Assembly (NCBI RefSeq): GCF_027492755.1
Contig: NZ_JAPUED010000118.1
Location: 8,277 to 58,302, forward strand
Direction of reading: 5' to 3'
DNA: 50,026 nt
Origin: Micropruina sp.
Lineage (GTDB): Bacteria; Actinomycetota; Actinomycetes; Propionibacteriales; Propionibacteriaceae
Position numbers and translations under genes: made by a program. Positions within the stretch are counted from its first letter, which is position 1. Each line of letters starts with the position of its first letter. The notes beneath the pieces are model-generated. The model saw only the letters and a list, made by a program, of their open reading frames with translations. It was not told the origin of the DNA and did no database searches. Shown here piece by piece: positions 42,647 to 48,768 of the stretch.

Positions 42647-43498
42647 ATGACGGCCGCGACCGAGGCGTCCAAGGCCGTCTACTTCCCGGTGCGGTCGAAG
42701 TTCCCGTGGGGCCAGTTCCTCCAGGCGGCGGTGGTCATTGTCATCGTCGGCTGGGTGATCGTCAGCTTCGTGGTCTCGGGAGTCTTCGACTTCGCGACGG
42801 TGGCCCGGTACTTGTTCGGCCCGCAGATCTGGGCCGGCCTGTGGGGCACCGTCAGCCTGGCCACGTTGTCGACGGCGATCGCTCTGGTGCTCGGCACCCT
42901 GGTCGCGCTGATGCGGATATCCAGCAACCGGGTGCTCTCGGGAGTGGCCGCGGCCTACGTGTTCTTCTTCCGGGGAACACCGATGCTGGTCCAGTTGCTG
43001 ATCTGGTTCTACGCCATCCCTCGGATGATCGGCCAGGTCCGGATCGGGATCCCGTTCACCGACGTGGTGTGGGTCGACCAACCGGCGAGCGTGTTCTTCA
43101 CGCCGTTCATCGCGGGTCTGTTCGCGCTCTCGTTGGCAGAGACCGGCTACATGGCCGAGGTCGTCCGTTCGGGCATCCTCGGTGTCGACCAGGGCCAGCG
43201 CGACGCCGCGGCCGCCCTGGGCCTGCCGCGCAGGAAGATCACCACCCAGATCGTTCTTGTGCAGGCCTTCCGGATCATCCTTCCGTCGGCCGGCAACCAG
43301 TACATCATGATGATCAAGAACACCTCCCTGGCCTACACCATCGGGTACATGGAGCTGCTGCTCACCGTGAGCCGGATCTACTACTCCAACTTCAAGTACC
43401 TCGAACTGCTGCTCGTCGCGGCGTTCTGGTACCTCGTGCTGACGGCGCTCATCACGTTCCTCCAGCAGTTCCTCGAACGCAGATTCCCAGCGAGGTAG
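42647..43498 (+). CDS. Amino-acid ABC transporter permease
   Basis: A 283-aa HisM/GlnP-type permease with about five or six membrane helices. The His/Glu/Gln permease signature is IWAGLWGTVSLATLSTAIALVLG, and the EAA loop contacting the ATPase is VVRSGILGVDQGQRDAAAALGLPRRK. Only one permease gene is present, so it would act as a homodimer. It lies between the binding-protein gene (30-nt gap) and the ATPase gene (4-nt gap). Confidence 0.93.
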   Translation: MTAATEASKAVYFPVRSKFPWGQFLQAAVVIVIVGWVIVSFVVSGVFDFATVARYLFGPQIWAGLWGTVSLATLSTAIALVLGTLVALMRISSNRVLSGVAAAYVFFFRGTPMLVQLLIWFYAIPRMIGQVRIGIPFTDVVWVDQPASVFFTPFIAGLFALSLAETGYMAEVVRSGILGVDQGQRDAAAALGLPRRKITTQIVLVQAFRIILPSAGNQYIMMIKNTSLAYTIGYMELLLTVSRIYYSNFKYLELLLVAAFWYLVLTALITFLQQFLERRFPAR

Positions 43499-43502
43499 GG
43501 CG

Positions 43503-44276
43503 ATGACCGAACCCAAACTGAAAATGGAAGCCCTGCACGTCTACAAGTCGTTCGGGGACGTCAAGGTGCTGCACGATGTGTCGGTCAGGGTCCATTCCGG
43601 CGAGGTGGTGGCTCTGATCGGGCCGTCCGGTGCCGGCAAGTCCACCTTCCTGCGCTGCGTCAACAACCTGCAGCCGATCGACTCCGGCACGATCGAGGTG
43701 GACGAGGAACTGATCGGCTACCGCAAGGTCGGCGACTACCTGGAGCCGTTGCCCGACAAGGAGGCCGCGGCACAGCGGGCCCGGATCGGCATGGTGTTCC
43801 AGAACTTCAACCTGTTCCGGCACATGACCGCTGTCGCCAACGTCATGTACGGGCAGATCGAGGTGCTCGGACGATCCAAGGCCGAGGCTCGAGCGTCCGC
43901 GATGGACGCCCTCAAGAGGGTCGGCCTGGTAGGGCGCGAAGACCGTTTCCCGGCTCAGCTCTCGGGCGGCCAGCAACAGCGTGTGGCGATCGCCCGCGTG
44001 ATGGCGATGGATCCCACCATGATCCTGCTCGATGAGCCGACCAGCGCACTCGACCCCGAACTGAGGGTCGAGGTCGCCAACGTCATCAAGGGGATGGCCG
44101 CCAACAGGGCGACCATGCTGATGGCGACGCACGACATCCCACTGGTGCACGACATCGCGGACTACATCATCTTCATGGTGGACGGACGCATCGTCGAGGC
44201 CGGCTCCGCGGAGAAGATCCTCACCAACCCGGAGCACGACCGCACCCGTTCGTTCCTCACCGCGATGGAGTCCTGA
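43503..44276 (+). CDS. Amino-acid ABC transporter ATP-binding protein
   Basis: A 257-aa ABC ATPase of the GlnQ/HisP type. Walker A is GPSGAGKST, followed by the Q-loop MVFQNFNLFRHMT, signature LSGGQQQRVAIARVMA, Walker B MILLDEPTSALDPEL and the H-loop THD. An insertion of about 12 residues (GYRKVGDYLEPLP) occurs before the Q-loop, as seen in histidine/lysine-type ATPases. It completes the importer. Confidence 0.94.
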   Translation: MTEPKLKMEALHVYKSFGDVKVLHDVSVRVHSGEVVALIGPSGAGKSTFLRCVNNLQPIDSGTIEVDEELIGYRKVGDYLEPLPDKEAAAQRARIGMVFQNFNLFRHMTAVANVMYGQIEVLGRSKAEARASAMDALKRVGLVGREDRFPAQLSGGQQQRVAIARVMAMDPTMILLDEPTSALDPELRVEVANVIKGMAANRATMLMATHDIPLVHDIADYIIFMVDGRIVEAGSAEKILTNPEHDRTRSFLTAMES

Positions 44277-44283
44277 CACCACT

Positions 44284-45273
44284 GTGACCACTTCGTCTCA
44301 GCCCGGCGTGGTGCGGGCGGATCGTCCGCTCCACGCCGCGACCGGCCCGGTGACCCCGGGCCGCGTTGCGCTGTACGCCCTGATGACCACCGTGTGGGGG
44401 TCGAGCTTCTTCTTCACCGCCCTGGCCCTGAAAGCCTTCACGCCGTTCCAGATCGTCTTGGTGCGAATGCTGATCGCGACGGTCATCCTGGGCGTCGTCG
44501 TCGCGGTGATCCGGCCGCGCTGGCCGCGCACCGCGGCACTGTGGGGCCATTTCGCACTGCTCGGCCTGATGAGCATCGCGCTGCCCTACACCCTGCTCAC
44601 CTGGGCTCAGGTCTGGGTGAATTCGTCCACGGCGATCGTGCTGTCGTCCACGACGCCGATCTTCGTCTTCCTGATCGCGACCCTCGGGCTGCGCACCGAG
44701 ATGTTCGGGGTGACGCGGCTGGTGGCAGTCAGCATCGCCTTCGGCGGCGTGGCCCTGCTCACCCTGGTCAACCCGGCCGGCTCCAGCAACCTGTTCTGGT
44801 CGGTGATCATCGTGATCACCTCGGCCAACTACGCGGCGGCGAACGTCTACACCAAGCGCTTCGTGTCCGGCGTCCACCCGCTGCTCGTCGCCTTTCTGCA
44901 GATCGGCTTCGGCACCGTGTGGCTGCTCCCGGTGCTGCTGTTCACCGGAGAATGGCAGCTGCCCGCTGACGCCGCGTTGGTCTCGTGGCTGGCGCTGCTC
45001 GAGCTGGGGGTGCTCGGATCGGCCTTCGGCTACGTGATGTTCTTCTACTTCATCAGCACCTGGGGATCGACGATCACCAGCCTGAACACCTATCTGCAGC
45101 CACTGGTCGGGATCGCCCTGGGCGTGCTGGTGCTGGGGGAGCGGCCGGGCTGGCAGGCCTGGCTGGGCATCGGGATCGTGCTGGCCGGTGTCGCACTGTT
45201 CGGAATATCCACCTTCCGGCAGGCGGTGGACCGCCGACCGGTCAGGCCACCCGAGGGCCGAGGCGCAACGTGA
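44284..45273 (+). CDS. EamA/DMT family transporter
   Basis: A 329-aa protein with ten membrane helices in two EamA halves (about residues 28-155 and 168-305). It begins with a short hydrophilic N-terminus, then VALYALMTTVWGSSFFFTALALK, the typical RhaT/EamA opening. It probably exports or imports metabolites such as amino acids. GTG 44284 follows the ABC ATPase by 7 nt and probably shares its transcript. Its last 32 nt overlap the unknown minus-strand gene. Confidence 0.88.
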   Translation: MTTSSQPGVVRADRPLHAATGPVTPGRVALYALMTTVWGSSFFFTALALKAFTPFQIVLVRMLIATVILGVVVAVIRPRWPRTAALWGHFALLGLMSIALPYTLLTWAQVWVNSSTAIVLSSTTPIFVFLIATLGLRTEMFGVTRLVAVSIAFGGVALLTLVNPAGSSNLFWSVIIVITSANYAAANVYTKRFVSGVHPLLVAFLQIGFGTVWLLPVLLFTGEWQLPADAALVSWLALLELGVLGSAFGYVMFFYFISTWGSTITSLNTYLQPLVGIALGVLVLGERPGWQAWLGIGIVLAGVALFGISTFRQAVDRRPVRPPEGRGAT

Positions 45274-45547
45274 GCTGGCCGGAATCCGCGCTGTCGGCGA
45301 CCTCCCGGACCGGCCACAGCCCGGCCCCGACGTCGCTGCCGGCGGCGGTGCGGTAGGCCGGTGTCGCAAGCAACAGCTCGCCGTCGCGTGCGGTCAGCAA
45401 CTCGGCCGCCAGCTCGACGCCATCGCTGAAGGCCAGCCGGACCTCGCACGGCCGCAGGGGCGGTGCGAGGCCGTGCGGCAGGCTCAAGCGGATGCCGCGG
45501 AACAGATGGCTGTACCCGGCGGTGAGCGGCAACGGCTGCTCGATCAC
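45242..45547 (-). CDS. Hypothetical 101-aa protein coupled to GntR regulator
   Basis: A 101-aa protein I do not recognise. It is probably soluble: no signal peptide or membrane segment, with beta-rich stretches around RLAFSDGVELAAELLTARDG and GELLLATPAYRTA. The GTG start overlaps the GntR stop codon (GTGA), strong evidence that it is translated with the regulator. The reading direction opposes the EamA gene, whose 3' end it overlaps by 32 nt. Possible roles include an effector-binding or modulating partner, but nothing in sequence proves it. Confidence 0.6.
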   Translation of the reverse strand: MIEQPLPLTAGYSHLFRGIRLSLPHGLAPPLRPCEVRLAFSDGVELAAELLTARDGELLLATPAYRTAAGSDVGAGLWPVREVADSADSGQLTLRLGPRVA

Positions 45548-46191
45548 GTGGCGTCCAGCCGCAGCGCGCGGGTGATGATGTCGGCCGTCCGCTGAACGTG
45601 GGTGCGGGCCACTGCGGCGGCGGCCCCGCCGTCGCCGGCGGCAAGCGCGGCATGGAGAGCGCGGTGCTCGTCGTTGACCAGCCGGATGTCCGCCTCGGTG
45701 AACACGATCGGGGCGTTGAAGTTCCAGTAGTTGATCATCGTGCCGCGCGCGGCATCGGTGAGCACGTGGTTCTGTGAAGACTGGGTGATCAGCAGATGGA
45801 ACTCGTCGTTCATCTGGTTCACCTCGGCCCGCGATTCGGTGTGCTCCATCCGTTCCATCAGCTCGAGCAGTTTCGTCAAGGTCTCCGACGTGATCCGGGC
45901 CGCGGCCAACCGGGCCGCGGACGACTCGAACTCGACCCGTGCCTCGAGCAGTTCGACGATCTCGTGCGGCGCGTGGTCGCGGACCACCCAGCCCTTCTGC
46001 TGGACGACCAGGCCCTCCTGTTTCAGCCGCAGCAGTGCCTCGCGGACGGGGGTGCGACTGACGTGGAGCTGGTCGGAGAGTTCCTGCTCGACGAGCCGGT
46101 GGTTCGGGCGGTACTCGGCGCTCAGGATCGCGTTGCGTAGATGTTCGTGGACCGCGTCAGCCGCGATCGTCTGGGTCGATCGTCGGGCCAC
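45544..46191 (-). CDS. GntR family regulator with FCD domain
   Basis: A 215-aa transcription factor. The winged-helix domain (residues 1-70) reads AVHEHLRNAILSAEYRPNHR and LVEQELSDQLHVSRTPVREAL; the all-helical FCD ligand domain follows with candidate metal or ligand residues in NDEFHLLITQSSQN and NDEHRALHAALAAGD. FCD regulators sense carboxylic or amino-acid metabolites. GTG 46191 is chosen for its GAAGGAG site; a longer frame would run into the tRNA gene. A GTATAC-containing site at 46211-46229 suggests autoregulation. Confidence 0.9.
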   Translation of the reverse strand: MARRSTQTIAADAVHEHLRNAILSAEYRPNHRLVEQELSDQLHVSRTPVREALLRLKQEGLVVQQKGWVVRDHAPHEIVELLEARVEFESSAARLAAARITSETLTKLLELMERMEHTESRAEVNQMNDEFHLLITQSSQNHVLTDAARGTMINYWNFNAPIVFTEADIRLVNDEHRALHAALAAGDGGAAAAVARTHVQRTADIITRALRLDAT

Positions 46192-46210
46192 CGGATCTCC
46201 TTCGAAGGGG

Positions 46211-46229
46211 GTATACCGGGCAGCATACA
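46211..46229. promoter_or_regulatory. Candidate GntR autoregulatory operator
   Basis: GTATACCGGGCAGCATACA lies 20 nt upstream of the GntR start and is similar to the divergent-promoter site at 41115-41133. Both carry GTA(T/C)AC cores found in many FCD-type GntR operators. Confidence 0.6.
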
Positions 46230-46263
46230 ACCGCTCGCCGTTCCGCGCTCGTGACCGAATAAG

Positions 46264-46346
46264 TGCCGAGGAGGGGAGTCGAACCCCTATGCCCTTGCGG
46301 GCAGACGGGTTTGAGCCGTCCGCGTATGCCATTCCGCCACCCCGGC
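46264..46346 (-). tRNA. tRNA-Leu (anticodon CAA)
   Basis: An 83-nt class II tRNA on the minus strand. The acceptor GCCGGGG pairs with CCTCGGC (one G-U) and has discriminator A. The anticodon loop reads CTCAAAC, giving CAA, which decodes UUG. The long variable arm (TGCCCGCAAGGGCA) is typical of leucine, and the T arm contains GGTTCGACTCC. CCA is not encoded. No other tRNA was found in the window. Confidence 0.95.
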
Positions 46347-46394
46347 TGGAGCCCTACGATCATGCCACATTCTCGTCGAGTGTGCCCGTCGGAG

Positions 46395-46400
46395 TAAGGT
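46395..46400 (+). promoter_or_regulatory. Candidate -10 element upstream of the pdtaR uORF
   Basis: TAAGGT ends 7 nt before a GTG at 46408, the same spacing as at other leaderless starts in the window. It would put the transcript start at that GTG, 45 nt before pdtaR. Confidence 0.5.
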
Positions 46401-46407
46401 GCTCCCT

Positions 46408-46455
46408 GTGCCCGACCGGCCACCCGTCCCCACGACAGAAGAGGGCAGACAATGA
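46408..46455 (+). CDS. 15-codon upstream ORF coupled to pdtaR
   Basis: A GTG-initiated frame, read as VPDRPPVPTTEEGRQ, ends in a TGA that overlaps the pdtaR ATG (ATGA). It lacks a Shine-Dalgarno sequence but follows TAAGGT by 7 nt, as expected for a leaderless start. It is Pro-rich (four Pro in the first eight residues). It could control translation of pdtaR by coupling. Chance occurrence of so short a frame cannot be excluded. Confidence 0.45.
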   Translation: MPDRPPVPTTEEGRQ

Positions 46456-47069
46456 CGTCCGAAGCCGCACCCCCCAAGGGCCGCGCGAAAGTACTCGTTG
46501 CCGAGGACGAGGCCCTCATCCGGCTCGATCTCGTGGAATTGCTGACCGCCGAGGGCTACGAAGTGATCGGCGAGGCCGGCGACGGCGAGCAGGCGCTGGC
46601 GATGGCTCGCGAGCTGGAGCCCGACCTGGTGGTGATGGACGTCAAGATGCCGAAGATGGACGGCATCTCCGCGGCCTCGGCGATCGCCGAGGAGCGGATC
46701 GCGCCCGTGGTCATGTTGACCGCGTTCTCGCAGCGCGAGCTGGTCGAGCGGGCCCGTGAGGCCGGCGCGATGGCGTACGTGGTGAAGCCGTTCGACGCGT
46801 CCGACGTGGTGCCGGCGATCGAGGTCGCGATGGCCCGGCACGCCGAGCTGAAGGCGCTCGAGGACGAGATCGACGATCTGCAGGAGCGGTTCGAATCGCG
46901 CAAGATCGTCGAGCAGGCCAAGGGGCTGCTGATGGAGGGCCTGGGCCTGACCGAGCCCGAGGCGTTCCGCTGGATCCAGAAGACCGCGATGGACCTGCGC
47001 AAGTCGATGCGCGAGGTCGCCGAGGGTGTGATCGGCCACTCCAAGGGCGGCAAGAAGCCCCAGCGCTGA
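46452..47069 (+). CDS. pdtaR: ANTAR-domain response regulator PdtaR
   Basis: A 205-aa two-component regulator. The receiver domain has the acidic pair Glu18/Asp19 (VAEDE), phospho-acceptor Asp63 in VVMDVKMPKMDG, and the conserved Lys in YVVKPFD. The C-terminal ANTAR RNA-binding domain (about residues 135-195) has ESRKIVEQAKGLLMEGLGLT and EAFRWIQKTAMDLRKSM. ANTAR proteins relieve transcription termination by binding paired RNA hairpins. The location near polA matches the mycobacterial order (Rv1626 near Rv1629). No cognate histidine kinase is in the window. Confidence 0.94.
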   Translation: MTSEAAPPKGRAKVLVAEDEALIRLDLVELLTAEGYEVIGEAGDGEQALAMARELEPDLVVMDVKMPKMDGISAASAIAEERIAPVVMLTAFSQRELVERAREAGAMAYVVKPFDASDVVPAIEVAMARHAELKALEDEIDDLQERFESRKIVEQAKGLLMEGLGLTEPEAFRWIQKTAMDLRKSMREVAEGVIGHSKGGKKPQR

Positions 47070-47136
47070 GCCGTCGGAGTCGTTGGCCGAGCTTGCCGGA
47101 CCACATTCGGAGCCGCTCGCACCAGGCCCAACCATT

Positions 47137-47174
47137 CATTCGCACGCTCGCACATCATTCGCATACTCGCACGC
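47137..47174. repeat. Tandem 19-bp CATTCGCA repeat
   Basis: CATTCGCACGCTCGCACAT (47137-47155) is followed directly by CATTCGCATACTCGCACGC (47156-47174); 15 of 19 positions match. It lies upstream of the 58-codon ORF in a region with lower GC than its surroundings. Confidence 0.7.
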
Positions 47175-47176
47175 GA

Positions 47177-47190
47177 ATCAGTATACTGAT
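47177..47190. promoter_or_regulatory. Perfect 14-bp palindrome containing a -10-like TATACT
   Basis: ATCAGTATACTGAT is an exact palindrome and includes TATACT (47182-47187), a near-consensus -10. It sits 29 nt upstream of the GTG at 47219. It could be a repressor site covering the promoter of the small ORF. Confidence 0.55.
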
Positions 47191-47218
47191 CTGTATCCAA
47201 TGCGAGGAGTGAGGAAAA

Positions 47219-47395
47219 GTGAATAGCGCAGAGGCATACGATCCCGTTCGGGATGGGCGCTTCTATCAAGGCATCAAGAGCGCGATCTGGTACGCAGTTG
47301 CCGGTCCCGTCGACCACGAATCAGGCGCGGAGGGCGGTGACCCGCGGGTCCTCCGCCGACTCATCGCCGCCAGATTCGACGGTCCGGGCGCCTGA
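47219..47395 (+). CDS. Small orphan ORF, 58 aa
   Basis: A GTG-initiated frame of 58 codons beginning VNSAEAYDPVRDGRFYQGIK (the GTG would be read as Met) and ending ARFDGPGA. A GAGGAGTGAGG purine run precedes it, along with a good -10-like element and palindrome. Codon use at the start (AAT, TAT, CAA, GTT) is unlike its GC-rich neighbours, suggesting acquired DNA or a fragment of a larger gene. I recognise no family; there is no membrane segment or cysteine. It lies between pdtaR and a hairpin. Confidence 0.4.
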   Translation: MNSAEAYDPVRDGRFYQGIKSAIWYAVAGPVDHESGAEGGDPRVLRRLIAARFDGPGA

Positions 47396-47410
47396 CCGGC
47401 TAGATCGAGA

Positions 47411-47451
47411 ACTGCGCCGGTTCCACCGCATCGTCGGTGGGCCGGCGCAGT
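47411..47451. terminator. Long hairpin after the 58-codon ORF
   Basis: ACTGCGCCGG (47411-47420) pairs with CCGGCGCAGT (47442-47451), and inside it CCACCG pairs with CGGTGG, giving a 16-bp nearly continuous stem. There is no T-run, so it may stop polymerase poorly or serve as an RNA structure, for example processing or protection. Confidence 0.5.
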
Positions 47452-47465
47452 CGCATGTTCAGGTG

Positions 47466-47510
47466 TCGCCGGGGACGGTTCTTCTGGTCGCCGGGGACGG
47501 TTCTTTGCGG
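47466..47510. repeat. Two tandem 22-bp GGGGACGGTTCTT repeats
   Basis: Units beginning TCGCCGGGGACGGTTCTT lie at 47466 and 47488. They are the reverse complement of the family at 32250-32316. On the minus strand they lie just after the methyltransferase gene. Confidence 0.75.
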
Positions 47511-47520
47511 TCACCTACCG

Positions 47521-48279
47521 CTATCCGATTGGCAATGTCCCGACCACCGCGGTGGCGTCCAGGCCGTCATCGGTGTGGACGGCGGGCAGCAGCCCGGCGC
47601 GTTCGAAGAGGCTGACGGCGGGGCCGGCCTGGGCGTCCGACACCTCGATCAGCAGCCGTCCACCGGGAGCCAGCCAATCGCGGGCGGTGGCGGCGATCCG
47701 GCGATGGACGTCCAGCCCGTCGCCGCCGCCGTCCAGGGTGAACCGGGGCTCGTGATCGCGGGCCTCCGTGGGCATCAGCGCGATCGCCTCGGACGGCACA
47801 TAGGGCGCGTTGGCCAGCGCCACCCGGACCCGGCCGCGCAACCGGGCCGGCAGGGCGTCCCAGAGATCGCCGTGCCAGACCGAGGCGCCGGGCAGGTTCC
47901 CGCGGGCACAGCGGACGGCGTCCGGGTCGAGCTCGGCGGCATGCAGCTCGATGCCGGGGACGCGGACGCGTAGCGCCATCCCGAGGGCGCCGCTGCCGCA
48001 GCACAGATCGACCGCCAGGTCACCGGCCCGGACGCCGTCCGCGGCCAGTCGGACCAGCAGCTCGGAGCGCCGCCGCGGTACGAAGACGCCGGGCGCCATC
48101 GCCACCCGGAGGCCGTCGAACCCGGCCCAGCCCAGCACCTGTTCCAGCGGTTCGCCGGCGACGCGGCGGGCCAGCAGCGGCCCCAGCGGACCGGGTGCGG
48201 CCAGCAGCAGGGCGGCCTCGTCCTCGGCGAAGACGCAGCCGGCCGCACGAAGGGCGGCCACCACGTCGTCCGGGTTCAC
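47521..48279 (-). CDS. HemK-like protein N5-glutamine methyltransferase
   Basis: A 252-aa SAM-dependent methyltransferase. The SAM loop is AVDLCCGSGALGMAL (about residues 102-116) and the catalytic-type motif is NAPYVPSEAI, where PrmC enzymes have NPPY. The N-terminal helical domain is short. It resembles the actinobacterial 'putative N5-glutamine methyltransferase' group distinct from PrmC; the target protein is unknown. GTG 48279 overlaps the upstream thioesterase stop codon, so the pair is an operon. Confidence 0.82.
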   Translation of the reverse strand: MNPDDVVAALRAAGCVFAEDEAALLLAAPGPLGPLLARRVAGEPLEQVLGWAGFDGLRVAMAPGVFVPRRRSELLVRLAADGVRAGDLAVDLCCGSGALGMALRVRVPGIELHAAELDPDAVRCARGNLPGASVWHGDLWDALPARLRGRVRVALANAPYVPSEAIALMPTEARDHEPRFTLDGGGDGLDVHRRIAATARDWLAPGGRLLIEVSDAQAGPAVSLFERAGLLPAVHTDDGLDATAVVGTLPIG

Positions 48280-48680
48280 TGCTTCTTCGGCCGGACCAGC
48301 GCGCAGGTGACCCGAGCGGTACACATCCGCTCGCCGGCGTCGTCGGTGAGCACCACCTCCCAGGTGCCCAGCCGGCCGCCGATGTGCAACGCGGTGGCTT
48401 CGCCGTTCACCCAGCCGGAGGTGCCCGGCCGGTGGTGGGTGGCGTTGATGTCGACACCGTACGCACGACCCGAGGGGGCTACCTCGGCGTAGGCCGACAG
48501 TGAGGCGAGGGTCTCGGCCAGCACGCAGGACGCGCCCCCGTGCCAGAGCCCGAACGGTTGGGTGTTGCCCTCGACCGGCATCCGGCCGCGACTGCGCTGC
48601 GGGCCGATCTCGAACAGCTCGATGCCCATCTTGTCGTCCAGGGCGCTACGGACGCCCTGGGCCCACTCCGGCAGACTCAT
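48276..48680 (-). CDS. PaaI-type hotdog-fold thioesterase
   Basis: A 134-aa hotdog thioesterase. The family core is NTQPFGLWHGGASCVLAETLAS, including HGG and the likely catalytic acid in ETLAS, then GVDINATHHRPGTSGWVNGEA. It probably hydrolyses an acyl-CoA, possibly 1,4-dihydroxy-2-naphthoyl-CoA in the menaquinone route as for some relatives. ATG 48680 gives normal family length; an upstream extension would overlap the polA promoter. Divergent from polA by 88 nt. Confidence 0.87.
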   Translation of the reverse strand: MSLPEWAQGVRSALDDKMGIELFEIGPQRSRGRMPVEGNTQPFGLWHGGASCVLAETLASLSAYAEVAPSGRAYGVDINATHHRPGTSGWVNGEATALHIGGRLGTWEVVLTDDAGERMCTARVTCALVRPKKQ

Positions 48681-48755
48681 GGCGCCTACGATTCCACATC
48701 GCTGTCGGGCCGTCGCCGGCGTCCGATGGCGTCCGCTTTTGTCGGCGGCCTCCGC

Positions 48756-48761
48756 TACCCT
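48756..48761 (+). promoter_or_regulatory. Candidate -10 element of leaderless polA
   Basis: TACCCT ends exactly 7 nt before the GTG at 48769. An ATG at 48765 is out of frame and meets a stop after three codons. There is no ribosome site before the GTG. Confidence 0.5.
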
Positions 48762-48768
48762 CGCATGG

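Noticed and set aside
47219..47395. Toxin or antitoxin assignment for the 58-codon ORF
   Set aside because: There is no partner gene and no recognisable motif; only size and operator-like DNA would support it.
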